DNA from: JAENVT01 sp963773085
GTDB taxonomy: Bacteria; Actinomycetota; Acidimicrobiia; Acidimicrobiales; Ilumatobacteraceae
DNA: 64,000 nucleotides
Assembly (NCBI GenBank): GCA_963773085.1
Contig: CAVYZS010000014.1
Coordinates: forward strand, 248,001-312,000
Direction of reading: 5' to 3'
This document shows, in pieces, positions 36,503-46,308 of the stretch. The translations under genes and the position numbers were made by a program. Positions within the stretch are counted from its first letter, which is position 1. Each line of letters opens with the position of its first letter. The notes beneath the pieces are model-generated. The model was not told where the DNA came from and ran no database searches. It was given only the letters and a program-made list of their open reading frames with translations.

Positions 36503-36522
36503 TATAGCTACGTCTGGAGATC

Positions 36523-37557
36523 ATGCTCACAGAAATGGCCGACGCCGTCGCCGAAGACGAGCACGTTGCCCCTGTTCGCCGTGCCAACGGAGATTCGCCA
36601 ATGGGGCGTTCGGGTCCGCCTCGCAGACCGCAGCGCGGTGCGCGCAACGGCGATGCTGATCGAGACCGCCGTGCTCTACGTCGCCTTCGTCGTGCTCGGT
36701 GAGTCGATCGGCCAGTGGTGGGGTTGGCTCGTGGCCTGGATCGGGCTCGTCATGTGCATGATGCGGATCGACGCGGTCCACCACGAGGCCATCCACCGCA
36801 GCCTCGTCGCTCGCCGCTGGCTCAACGATGCCATCGCCAGCGTGGCCGGCGCGTTCGAAGGCTTCCACGGGCCGACGTACCGCTGCTTCCATCTCGCCCA
36901 TCACGCCCTCACCAGGCGCGATGACAGTCAGGCCGATCCGGAGGGCTTCTACGACGAGGTGCTGACGCGCCCCCACGCGCTGTGGGCCCGGTGCGTATTG
37001 GAGCGCGCCTGGTCATTGTCGTCGGCATTCTGATTGCGGGCGTCACGTTCGCAATTCAACTCCTGGCCGGCGCCGTCAGCACGTTGCTCGGCCGGCCACC
37101 GAAGTACGTGGGTGCAGCATCGCTCCAACGCCATGTCCGACGTTGGGGATTCGTCCCCTTCGCGTTGTGGGCGGGCACCGTCGCCCTGGCTGTCGCAACC
37201 GGTCATGTGACCGAGCTGTTGCACTGGTGGGTGGTGCCCGCGCTGCTGTTCCTCTGCGGCCCGTACACCTTCTTCGCCCTGCCGGAGCACTACAGCGCTC
37301 CGCACAACTATCCGATGGTCAACTCGACCGGGTCCGTGCGTTCCACACCGTTCTACCGATGGCTCACGCTCGACGGCAACCTGCACCTCGCCCATCACGT
37401 CTTCCCGTCTGCATCGTGGTGGCGACTCGGCGATGCAGACGCCCAGCTGCGCAGCATCACCTCGCTTCGATACAGCGGATACGTCGCGTTCTATCGAACC
37501 TTGTGGAGCGACCTGGCTCCTAGTACAGCGTCTGACAATGCGGAGTCGGCGAGGTGA
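36523..37557 (+). CDS. membrane fatty-acid desaturase (two frameshifts)
   Basis: Di-iron membrane enzyme introducing double bonds into acyl chains; about 344 residues. All three histidine boxes are present: HHEAIH, HLAHHALTRRDDS (HxxHH), and NLHLAHHVFPSASWW (HxxHH). Hydrophobic spans include AVLYVAFVVLGESIGQWWGW, LVIVVGILIAGVTFAIQLLA and LHWWVVPALLFLCGPYTFFA. Indels near 36565 and 36985 break the frame. ATG 36523 has GGAG 4 nt before it. It overlaps the convergent acetyltransferase by 38 bp. Confidence 0.85.
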
Positions 37558-38716
37558 CGAAGAAGGCGTCGGCGCGTCGAAGGACTGCATCGTTGCAGCG
37601 ATTCGAGCCGCCGCCCTGCCGCCAGCGCCGATGGGCGCACTCCGCCCAGCAGGAGCGCACCCAGCGAGGCGTGATCCGTCACGAGATCCGCTCGGGTTTT
37701 CACCCGCCGGCACGCGGCACCCTCCGGCCCGCCTTCGATCACCCACCTCACGCCACCGACCTCGACCACCAGTCGGTCGGTCGTGCTGTAGCTGCCGCGC
37801 CGACGAAGCACGCCGCGACGTCACGCACGTTGACCCAAACACCGTCGTTCAGTGCCGTGGTCTCCAACGCCCGCTGGTTGGTCAACAAGTACGGCAATGG
37901 ATCGTCGATCGGAACCTGACGAGAGGTGATCGGACCTACGAGATCGACGCCTAACAATGTGTGCCACAGCGCGGCGTGCGCGTCGCCGTTCGTAGCAACG
38001 AGCTCGATGACGTGCATGTTGTGTGCAGGCCGACCGTCGTTCCACTGCTCCTCGATCCGGTAGACGGCGTAACCATCTCGGTGGGCGAGAAGGAACGCCG
38101 GCGCGAAACCGCCTTGTGGCGTTGCCCAGCGGTCGAACACGAAGCGATGCCAAGCGTCGTTGCGATCGACTTCGCCGGACCGGCAGCGGTGGAAACGTGA
38201 CCAGACGTCGGTGATGTGCACCAGCGCCGCGTCGCCCTCGATGAATCGAACGCTGCCGCGCTTTGGATGGAACTCCGGGCGGAGTTGCACGAGCCGGCGA
38301 TCGATCGACGTGACGCGCACCTGCGTTGCCACGCCGAATCCATACCGCTCGTAGATGCCTCCTTCGCTGGCAAACAACATGGCCACGGGTTCACCACGAC
38401 GATCGATGTCGTCGAGCGTCCTGGCCATCAGACGAGTCAGCACGCCCTGACGGCGATGTGTCGCCGCTGTCGACACCCAGGTCAGGCCACCCATCGGCAG
38501 TTGACCACCACCTGGCACCGTCACCCGCAGAGAGAACGCGGCGACAATGCCGACGATCTCCTTGCCATCGAGCGCCAATTCGAACCGGGTCACGTCGTGG
38601 ATCGAGCGTGCCTTGTCGATCAACTCGGGTGGGTACGCAAACCCGAACGCGCGCCCGTCGGCGCGACAGATCGATTGCCAATCACTCTCGACGGCCGTAC
38701 GGAAGTTGATCGGCAT
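37520..38716 (-). CDS. Eis-family acetyltransferase (frameshifted)
   Basis: About 398 residues, matching the roughly 400 of Mycobacterium Eis, which acetylates aminoglycosides and lysines. It has MPINFRTAVESDWQSICRAD, the acetyl-CoA loop VSTAATHRRQGVLTRLMART, MLFASEGGIYERYGFGVAT, and LLAHRDGYAVYRIEEQWNDG. The corrected end FVTSPTPHCQTLY supplies the C-terminal carboxylate that Eis proteins use as a base. Indels lie near 37790 and 37590. ATG 38716 diverges from the amidohydrolase gene 50 bp away. Its last 38 bp are antisense to the desaturase end. Confidence 0.85.
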
Positions 38717-38753
38717 CGGTCGAGTCTGGTCCGTTGAAGGCAGCCTCAGCCAG

Positions 38754-38759
38754 TAATTT
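38754..38759 (+). promoter_or_regulatory. -10 element TAATTT, leaderless start
   Basis: TAATTT ends 7 nt before ATG 38767; there is no ribosome site. Confidence 0.55.
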
Positions 38760-38766
38760 CCTGGCC

Positions 38767-40005
38767 ATGACCACCTACGATCACGAACGGGTCGTTGCCG
38801 ACCTCCGCGCCCTGGCCGATCACACCGGAGGGCCCGAAGGCAGTCGCAGATTGGCGTGGACACCCGAATGGCTCGAGGCACGAGCGATGCTCCGAGAATC
38901 GCTCACCACGCTTCCCGTCGAGGTCGACGAGGACGAGGCCGGAAACCTGTGGGCCGTTCTGCGCGGCGAGCGCCGCGACACGTTGGTGGTGGGCAGCCAT
39001 CTCGACAGCGTGCCCAAAGGTGGGTGGCTCGACGGGGCGCTGGGCGTGATGGCCGGGTTGGAGTTGCTCCGGGCCATTGCCGCAGAAGGTACGCCTCCGA
39101 TCACCATCGCCCTGGTCGACTGGGCCGACGAGGAGGGCGCCAGGTTCGGCCGCAGCCTGTTCGGCTCGGCTGCGAGCGTCGGCACGCTCGACATCGACGT
39201 CTTACGAGGCCTGACCGACAAGGAGGGCAACAAGCTTCCCGACGTGCTCGCCGCCCATGGCGTCGACATCGACAATCTCGACGGTGCGCGCACCCGAATG
39301 GCCGATGTCAAGGCCTACATCGAGGTGCACATCGAGCAGGGTCCCGTGCTCGAGTCGATGGGTCGCGGGATCTGTACCGTCACCGGCACCAAGGGCATCG
39401 AACGGGAGCGGTTGATCTTTCGTGGCCAGGCGGCGCACGCCGGCACGATGCCCATGGAGATGCGCCGCGACAGCTTCCGCGCCGCGTCACGCTTCGCCCT
39501 CGAGATCGCCGAGATCGCCCGGCGCCACGATGGCGTCACCACGGTCGGTTTCGCCGAATGCTGGCCGGGCGTCGTCACCGCCGTCGCCGGTGAGACCCGC
39601 ATCACCATGGACATGCGCCATATCGATGCAACTGCCCTGGGCGACATGTTCGCCGAGGCCCTCCACGCCGCGGACCGCGCTGCCGCAGAGGAAGGTTGCA
39701 CGATCGAGTGGGAGCACATCTTCCGGATACCCCCGATGCCGTTCCACCCGGCCTTGCTCGATGCTGCACGACAGAGCGTGCTCGAGGTGGAGGGCCACGA
39801 CGTCGAGCTGCCCAGCGGGGCGTTACACGACGCCAGCGAGATGGCCCGGGAGATCCCGACGGTCATGATCTTCTCGTCGTCGACGAACGGACTCAGCCAC
39901 ACCAAGGAGGAGGACACGCCAGTCGAACATCTGCACATGGCCGCCGACGCCTTCCACCGCACCTGCCGCAGGGCGATCGACCTCGTCGCCGCCGGCACCC
40001 TCTGA
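38767..40005 (+). CDS. M20-family N-carbamoyl-amino-acid hydrolase / allantoate amidohydrolase
   Basis: A 412-residue binuclear metal amidohydrolase. Metal ligands are in GSHLDSVPKGGWLDGALGV (His, Asp), WADEEGARFGRSLFGS (two Glu) and IEVHIEQGPVLE (His); the dimerisation part has FRGQAAHAGTMPMEMRRDSF and the end SGALHDASEMAREIPTVMIF. It fits the HyuC/AllC group that cleaves carbamoyl or allantoate substrates. No hydantoinase or allantoinase is adjacent, so the substrate is open. ATG 38767 follows a TAATTT box; TTG 38734 is an alternative. The frame is intact. Confidence 0.87.
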   Translation: MTTYDHERVVADLRALADHTGGPEGSRRLAWTPEWLEARAMLRESLTTLPVEVDEDEAGNLWAVLRGERRDTLVVGSHLDSVPKGGWLDGALGVMAGLELLRAIAAEGTPPITIALVDWADEEGARFGRSLFGSAASVGTLDIDVLRGLTDKEGNKLPDVLAAHGVDIDNLDGARTRMADVKAYIEVHIEQGPVLESMGRGICTVTGTKGIERERLIFRGQAAHAGTMPMEMRRDSFRAASRFALEIAEIARRHDGVTTVGFAECWPGVVTAVAGETRITMDMRHIDATALGDMFAEALHAADRAAAEEGCTIEWEHIFRIPPMPFHPALLDAARQSVLEVEGHDVELPSGALHDASEMAREIPTVMIFSSSTNGLSHTKEEDTPVEHLHMAADAFHRTCRRAIDLVAAGTL

Positions 40006-40019
40006 CCCCGTGAACCGGT

Positions 40020-40122
40020 GCGATGAGAGATGAGCCGCCCGGCGACGCAGATCTCTCATCGCCGGAGGTCGACCGGTCGGTGAGATGAGAGATGTGCCGA
40101 GCCCAGGGGCTCATCTCTCATC
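40020..40122. terminator. two tandem hairpins built from the same arm
   Basis: GCGATGAGAGAT (40020-40031) pairs with ATCTCTCATCGC (40051-40062), and GATGAGAGATG (40084-40094) pairs with CATCTCTCATC (40112-40122), each perfect. All four arms share the 10-mer GATGAGAGAT. It lies between the convergent amidohydrolase and gatB genes. Confidence 0.65.
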
Positions 40123-40145
40123 GCCCGGGCTGGGTGGTGGGTGGG

Positions 40146-41577
40146 TCAGGGGCGGCGTTGATTCAGCAGGGCAGTGACGGCCTTGCCGTCGGCCTTGCCC
40201 TGGCTCAGCTTCATGACCGCGCCGACCAGCGCACCCATCGCCTTGCCCTCCCCGGCGCAGAACTTCGCCCAGGCCTCGGCGTTCTCGGCGATCGCCTGGT
40301 CGACCAGAGGATCGAGCGCGCCCGTGCCCATCGCCTCGAAGCCTTTCGCGGCAGCAATCGCAGCCGGATCGCCGCCACCACCGGCGATCAACTCGGCGAC
40401 CACGGCCTTGGCCTGTGTTGCCGTCAGCTTGCCGCTGATCTCCATCGTCGTCAGCGCAGCGAGATCGGCAGCGGGCACCGATGGTGCGTCGGCGAAGGCC
40501 TCCTTGACGTGGACCAGGGCGCGGGCGACATCGCCACCGGCAGCTCCGACCGCCAGCACGTAGTCGTCCTGGCCCCTGTCGACGACCACCATCGCGGCCT
40601 CGCTGTCGGGTGCGACGCCCGTCGCTTCGGCCAATCGGGCCCGCCGCGCCGCGGGCAACATGGGGATCGCCGCCCGAACATCGGCGATCCACTGCTGCGA
40701 CGGCGCCAGTGGCACGAGGTCGGGTTCGAGGAAGTAGCGGTAGTCGTCGGCATCTTCCTTGCTGCGCAGCGTGTGCGTGCGCCCATCGCCCTCGTCCCAG
40801 TGGCGGGTCTCCTGACGAACGTGATCGCCGCCCTCGAGTAGATCGATCTGGCGGCGGGCCTCGTAGTCGATCGCCCGGCCGATCGACCGCACGCTGTTGA
40901 CGTTCTTGATCTCGCACCGCGTGCCGAACGGCGTACCCGGCTTGTGCACGCTGACGTTGGCGTCGACTCGCATGCTGCCTTCCTCCATCTTCGCGTCGGA
41001 GGCGCCGATTGCCAGGAGGATGGCGCGCAGCTCGGTCACGTACTGGCGGGCCTGGTCCGCGGTGCGGATGTCGGGACGGCTGACGATCTCGACCAGCGGC
41101 ACCCCGGCCCGGTTGAAGTCGATCAACGAGTAGTCACTGCCGTGTATCGCGGCCGCCCGCACCACCGAAGTGGGTGCTCTTCCCGGTGTCTTCTTCGAGG
41201 TGGGCCCGCTCGATGCCGATGCGAGTGCCGTCGGGCAGGGCGAGGAACCCGTCGACGTTCAACGGTTGGTCGTACTGGCTGATCTGGTACGCCTTGGGCA
41301 TGTCGGGGTAGAAGTAGTTCTTGCGGTGGAACGTGCACGGCTGGACGGTGCAGTTCAGCGCCAGACCGATGCGCATCGCCAGTTCGACAGCCTGCCGGTT
41401 GAGCACGGGCAACGCCCCCGGCAGGCCGAGCGTGACCGGATCGATGTTGGTGTTCGGCTCGTCACCGAATCGATTGGGGCTGGCCGAGAACAGCTTGGTC
41501 ACCGTGGCCAATTCGACGTGCACCTCGAGACCGACCACCAACTGCCAATCGCCGGGGAGGCCGTCGAGCGCGCTCAT
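40146..41577 (-). CDS. gatB: Asp/Glu-tRNA amidotransferase subunit B (one frameshift)
   Basis: tRNA-binding kinase subunit of GatCAB, which makes Gln-tRNA or Asn-tRNA from misacylated precursors. About 477 residues. It has VVGLEVHVELATVTKLFSAS, FHRKNYFYPDMPKAYQISQY, DFNRAGVPLVEIVSRPDI, MRVDANVSVHKPG, CEIKNVNSVRSIGRAIDYE, the catalytic stretch DADDYRYFLEPDLVP, and the C-terminal YqeY-like tail ending in KAVTALLNQRRP. An indel near 41150 breaks the frame. ATG 41577 overlaps the gatA stop (ATGA). Confidence 0.95.
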
Positions 41578-42994
41578 AGCGCCCGCTCCAGTGCCGCGGC
41601 AGCGCGGAACATCTGCGGCTCGCGCAGAGTTCCGGCGAGCACTTGCACACCGACCGGCAGACCGTCAGCACCGGTGCCGAACGGAACGTTCATCCCGGGA
41701 TGGCCCGTCAGGTTCGCCGGGATGGTGTAGACGTCGCACAGGTACATCGCCAGCGGATTGTCGCCCTTGGCGCCGAACGGAAACGCGACACTCGGCGAGG
41801 TCGGAGTCACCAGCACGTCGGCGTGCTGGTAGGCCTTCTCGAAGTCGTCGTGGATCAGTCGTCGGACCTTCAACGCCTTGCCGTAGTAGGCGTCGTAGTA
41901 ACCGGCGCTGAGCGCGTACGTACCGAGCATGATGCGCCGCTTGACCTCGTCGCCGAAGCCGGCGGCGCGGGTGACCCCGTACATCGCATTGGTGTCGTCC
42001 GCATCGACCCGGAGGCCGTAGCGCACACCGTCGTAGCGCGCCAGGTTGCTGCTGGCCTCGGCCGGAGCGATGAGGTAGTAGGCGGTGAGGCCGAACGTGA
42101 AGGCCGGGACCTGAACGTCGACGATCGTCGCACCGGCGGCGCGCAGCGCGTCGAATGCCGACTTCGACGCGCTCGACCACGTCGGGGTCGGCGCCCTCGG
42201 GCAGATCGGTGATCCGACCGACGCGAAGGCCCTCGACGCCCTGATCCACCACGTCCACGCAGCGACGGGTGGTGCAACGGGATCGACGTCGAGTCCAGCG
42301 GATCGTGGCCGCCGATGACATCGAGCATGAGGGCCGCGTCGGCGACGGTGTTGGTGAACGGACCGATCTGATCGAGGCTGCTGGCGAAGGCGATCAGTCC
42401 GTAGCGGCTGACGTAGCCGTAGGTCGGCTTGACCCCGACGACGCCGCACAATGCGGCCGGCTGGCGGATCGATCCACCGGTGTCGCTGCCGAAGCCGACT
42501 GCAGCGAAGCCGGCGGCAACCGCGGCGGCACTGCCGCCACTGCTTCCGCCAGGCACGCGCGACGTGTCGTGCGGGATTGCGGGTCGGCCCGAACGCCGAG
42601 TTCTCGGTGCTCGACCCCATGGCGAACTCGTCGAGGTTGGTCTTGCCGATGACGACGGCACCGGCTGCGCGCGAGCTTGGTGACGACGGTCGCGTCGTAC
42701 GGCGGCTTCCAACCGGCAAGGATCTTCGACGAGCAGGTGGTCGGCACGCCGCGGGTGCACATGTTGTCCTTCAGCGCGACAGGCAACACCGGCCAGCGGG
42801 CCCGGGTCGCCTCCGGCAGCGACGATGGCGTCGACGGCTTCCGCCCTGGCGCGAGCCTGGTCGGCCATCACCAGGTTGAAGGCGTGGATCTCGGGCTCGC
42901 GTGCAGCGATGGCGGCAAGGTGTTGCTCGACCACCTCGGCGGCCGTGAGCGAGCCGGAGCGTACGCCGGCGGCGATCTGCGATCGCGCCGACAC
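41574..42994 (-). CDS. gatA: Asp/Glu-tRNA amidotransferase subunit A (several frameshifts)
   Basis: Amidase-signature subunit that releases ammonia from glutamine. Pieces in order are SARSQIAAGVRSGSLTAAEV, VALKDNMCTRGVPTTCSSKI (catalytic Lys), VVIGKTNLDEFAMGSSTENS, VPGGSSGGSAAAVAAGFAAV and GFGSDTGGSIRQPAALCGVV (the Ser-cisSer-Lys active site), then GTYALSAGYYDAYYGKALKV. At least five indels lie between 42800 and 42150. GTG 42994 starts within 2 nt of the gatC stop. Total length near 473 residues is normal. Confidence 0.94.
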
Positions 42995-42995
42995 A

Positions 42996-43301
42996 TCAGG
43001 CGTCCAGGCCGATGATCGGCGGAACCCGGAAGCGGCCGTCGCTCTGCCGTCCGGAGCGGCGGCGAGGACTTCGTCACGATCGAGTCCGGCGACGATCACG
43101 TCGTCGCGGAACACGTTCTCGAGCGGGTACGGCTGCGTCATCGGCGTCGACGTCGTCGAGTTGCAGCGCGTCGATGTCGGCGAAGTGCTCGAGCATGCCG
43201 TCGAGTTGTGCTGTCGTGCGCTCGATCTCGTCGGGCGTGAGGTCGAGCCGGGCCAGCCGGGCGACCTTGGCGACGGCCTCTGCTGAAATGCGGTCGGACA
43301 C
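42996..43301 (-). CDS. gatC: Asp/Glu-tRNA amidotransferase subunit C (frameshifted)
   Basis: Small assembly subunit, about 101 residues. It has DRISAEAVAKVARLARLDLT, PDEIERTTAQLDGMLEHFAD, then after an indel near 43145 PLENVFRDDVIVAGLDRDEV, and after another near 43035 the end DGRFRVPPIIGLDA. GTG 43301 has a TAGCAT hexamer 8 nt upstream, so the gatC-gatA-gatB operon is probably transcribed leaderless from here. Confidence 0.92.
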
Positions 43302-43309
43302 AGCCTTCG

Positions 43310-43315
43310 ATGCTA
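43310..43315 (-). promoter_or_regulatory. -10 element TAGCAT of the gatCAB operon
   Basis: Minus-strand TAGCAT ends 8 nt before GTG 43301. Confidence 0.45.
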
Positions 43316-43387
43316 GGGGCCACGCGTCGCGAACGGCCCGCCGAATTCGCGATCAGCACGCTCATGAGGTGTCACCACGGGACTCGA

Positions 43388-43393
43388 TACTGT
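43388..43393 (+). promoter_or_regulatory. -10 element TACTGT, leaderless start
   Basis: TACTGT ends 8 nt before ATG 43402. Confidence 0.45.
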
Positions 43394-43401
43394 ATCCGCA
43401 C

Positions 43402-44315
43402 ATGGTCACCGCCGAGACGCCCACCGACCAGCGGATCGATCCGTACCTGGGCACGGTGGTGCACGTCGTCGGCACGCGGCAGGCCGCCCCAACCTGCCGT
43501 CGACCGGATGCCCGTTCTGCGTCGGCGGTCGCGAGGCTCCGGACCCGTACGAGGTCCGTTGGTTCTCCAATCGCTGGCCGGCGATGCAAGGCAAACGATG
43601 CGAGGTGGTGCTGTACACACCCCACCACGACGCCACGCTGCGGTCGCTGGGCGTTTCAGGCGTGCGCAAGGTGATCGACCTGTGGGCCGAACGAACGACT
43701 GCGCTCGGCAGACGCGACGACGTCGACTTCGTGCTGGTGTTCGAGAACCGCGGGCCGGAGGTCGGTGCGACCATCGCTCATCCGCACGGACAGATCTACG
43801 CCTACGACCACGTGCCGCAGCGTCCGGCGTCGCTTCTCGTTGCCGGTTGGAAACCTGAGGCAGACTGCGGCGACCGGTTCGTGGCCGCCTCGGAGAGCGG
43901 ACGCGATCACGTGGCGGGTTGGACGGCGTGCGTTCCGGCGGCCTCGACGTTCCCGATCGCGCTCACGCTGGCGCCCAACACACAGGTCCCCGACCTGCCG
44001 TCGCTCGACGACGCGGGCCGCGATCAGATGGCGGCGCTGCTGGTCGACATCCTCGATCGACTGGACCGCCTGTACGACCAGCCACTGCCCTACATGATGT
44101 GGCTGAACCAACGCCCGACCGACGGGCAGGACTGGCCGCAATCGTGGTTCAACCTGGAGATCGTGTCGCCGTGGCGCAGCGCCGGCATCGCCCGATTCAT
44201 CGCCGCCGCCGAAGTGGCGTGCGGCGAGTTCTTCAATCCAGTAATTCCGGAAGATCTGGCTCGTCGGCTTCGGGCCCTGGCTCGTCCGCCGCGGACTCGA
44301 CCTCTGCCGAGCTGA
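43402..44315 (+). CDS. galT: galactose-1-phosphate uridylyltransferase-like HIT enzyme (one frameshift)
   Basis: Nucleotidyl transferase of the GalT branch of the HIT superfamily. It has the zinc/substrate segment STGCPFCVGGREAPDPYEVR, FSNRWPAMQGKRCEVVLYTP, VFENRGPEVGATIAHPHGQI with the HPHGQ active site, and LPYMMWLNQRPTDG near the end. About 304 residues, somewhat shorter than classical GalT, so a related sugar-phosphate substrate is possible. An indel near 43477 separates the first 27 residues. The last 83 bp overlap the convergent lgt gene. Confidence 0.82.
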
Positions 44316-45180
44316 GCTCTTCCGGCGCAACTTCTTCCGGCGCGACTTCTTCCGGCGCAACCAGGTCGGGCTCGACGTCATCGCGATGTCGGCTCCAATC
44401 GACCACGAGGTAGACGACCGCCAACACGCCGACGATCAGCGCCACCCACTGGTTGAGACGCAGTCCGGCGATGTTGTGCGCAGGGTCGATCCGCAGACCC
44501 TCCACCCAGAACCGACCGATGGAGTAGCCGACCACATACATGGCGAACAGTCGACCGGGTCGCAGCTTGTAGCGATCGATCGATCCACAGCAGCACGACC
44601 GCACAAGGCGAAGTTCCACAGCGACTCGTACAGGAACGTCGGGTGGAACGTCGTGCCCGGGGCGTAGCCGGCCGGAATCTTGTCGTCGTCGATGCGCAGT
44701 GCCCACGGCAGGGTCGGTGGGTCTGCCGAACAGCTCCTGGTTCCACCAGTTGCCCCAATCGACCGATGGCCTGGGCCAGGGGCAGCGCTGGCGCCGCCGC
44801 CGACAGCCGACCGCCAGCGGAATGCCGCGGCGTCTTGAACGCCCCAGGCCGCACCGAGGCTCCGAAGAGGATCCCACCGGGGATGCCGAGCCCACCTCGC
44901 CAGATCTGCGGGATCCTGCCGAGGTCGTTCTCGAACAACTCCCAGTCCGTGACGACGTGGTACAGCCTGGCGCCGATCACGCCGGCGATCACCGCCCACA
45001 CCGCGATCGCGCTGGCATCCTCGCGCGTGCCTGCTCCGCTGGCTTCGAGCCGGCGACCGAGCAACCACACCGCGGCGATCACACCGAGGGCGATCATCAG
45101 TCCATAGGCGTGGATCGACAACGGGCCGATCGTGAGCGCGCCGCTGGACGGGCTCGGGATGCTGGCGACGTGGCGATCAT
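44233..45180 (-). CDS. lgt: prolipoprotein diacylglyceryl transferase (several frameshifts)
   Basis: Membrane enzyme attaching diacylglycerol to lipoprotein cysteines. It has LSIHAYGLMIALGVIAAVWL, ARLYHVVTDWELFENDLG, IWRGGLGIPGGILFGA, the signature piece WGNWWNQELFGRPTD and GYSIGRFWVEGLRIDPAHNI. Indels near 45165, 44840, 44770, 44705 and 44600 break the frame. The chain ends in an acidic cytoplasmic tail with repeated VAPEE units, as in other actinobacterial Lgt. ATG 45180 shares one base with the upstream hydrolase stop (TGATG). Lipoproteins at 10308 and 20824 would be its clients. Confidence 0.9.
44318..44362. repeat. three 15-bp tandem repeats in the lgt tail
   Basis: Three copies of TCTTCCGGCGCAACT, with one or two base changes, encode the repeated VAPEE residues of the Lgt tail. 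Confidence 0.85.
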
Positions 45181-45947
45181 CACCGGGCGATGACTCGTGC
45201 GGCGAACTCGACGGTCGCCTTCGACGATCAGTTCCTTGTCGTAGTCCTGCGTGGCGACGTGGTAGCTGCGCTCCAAGGTGATTCGTTCGACGGACCGCCG
45301 TAGTGACTCGGCGAGGAACTCGGCCTGTGCCGGCTCGACCACGTGGTCCTGCGGCGAGTTCATCAACAGCAGCGGCATCCGCATCTGCGGCGTACTCGTG
45401 GCTGAGCGGTTCGACGCCGTCGAGCAGCATCGACAGCAACGCGTCGAGCGGAGTGCCGTCGTAGGCGTTCTCCTTGGCGTCGGGGTCGGCGATGTCGCTG
45501 CCGATGCCCGGGAGCACAGCCGTGCCGCCGTCGAGCAGTCCACGGAGCATCTCGATGATCTCGCGGTTGCTGCGGTTGTGTCACCGGGTTGATGCACACC
45601 AGCCCGGCGATCTCGGGATGATCGGCGCCGAGACGCAGGGTCAGCGCGCCACCCATGCTCAAGCCGACCACGACGACGTCGCGCGACTCGCTCGCGCAAG
45701 TCGCTGGTAGGCGGCCTCGGCCTCGCCGGCCCAGTCGGCCCAGCGGGTCGGCAACAGGTCGTCGACGACCGTGCCGTGACCCGGCAGCAACGGCATCTCG
45801 ATGTGGAAGCCCGTTGTCGGCGAGTGCCGTGGCGACGCCCCGCATCGACGACGGGTTGCCGGTGAAGCCGTGGAGCACGACTGCGCCGTGGTCGTTGTCG
45901 CCGACGTGCGACCAGGGTTCGGCACCGGCGAGGATCGGAGAGGTCAT
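45180..45947 (-). CDS. alpha/beta hydrolase, carboxylesterase-like (frameshifted)
   Basis: Serine esterase of about 255 residues. It has the oxyanion-hole HGFTGNPSSMRGVATALADN, the nucleophile elbow VVVGLSMGGALTLRLGADHP (GLSMGG), the acid in LLLMNSPQDHVVEPAQAEF and the catalytic His in ERSYHVATQDYDKELI. It resembles Est30-type carboxylesterases and monoacylglycerol lipases. Indels near 45810, 45700, 45580, 45385 and 45215 break it. The corrected end VEFAARVIAR stops at 45180, joined to lgt. A CATAAT box lies 6 nt before ATG 45947. Confidence 0.82.
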
Positions 45948-45953
45948 GTGTCG

Positions 45954-45959
45954 ATTATG
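45954..45959 (-). promoter_or_regulatory. -10 element CATAAT, leaderless start
   Basis: Minus-strand CATAAT ends 6 nt before ATG 45947. It overlaps the last codons of the upstream ferredoxin gene, so the hydrolase-lgt pair has its own promoter. Confidence 0.5.
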
Positions 45960-46212
45960 GCAGCAGCGGTTCCCGGTTCAGACGTACGGATCGTTGGATG
46001 TCGAGCGGTTCTTCCCACCAGTCACCCGGCACCTCGGTCGTTTCCCACTCCGGAAATGGGTAGATGCAGTTCACCGGGCAGGCCGGCAGGCACTTGTCGC
46101 ACCCGCTGCACAACTCGGGAATGATGACCACGTCGGGCCCGTGGTTGAAGATGGCCCCGAACTGCGGCGGGCAGGCGCGCAGACAGGCGTCGCAGTTGAT
46201 GCACTCGAGCAT
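45955..46212 (-). CDS. ferredoxin with two [4Fe-4S] motifs
   Basis: An 85-residue electron carrier. The first cluster motif is CINCDACLRACP, the second CSGCDKCLPACPVNC; the tail EWETTEVPGDWWEEPLDIQR is typical of actinobacterial ferredoxins. ATG 46212 (MLECINCDACL) leaves a very short N-terminus. An upstream frame VPLRIE precedes it, and an ATG near 46237 could be the start if one base is missing. No redox partner is adjacent. Confidence 0.85.
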   Translation of the reverse strand: MLECINCDACLRACPPQFGAIFNHGPDVVIIPELCSGCDKCLPACPVNCIYPFPEWETTEVPGDWWEEPLDIQRSVRLNREPLLP

Positions 46213-46308
46213 CTCGATCCGCAGCGGGACGTTGCTGCCATCTTCGGATTTCGCGTCCGGGTGGCGATGCGCTCGGTACGGGCCGCCGACATTGGCGCCA
46301 GTGTAGGA

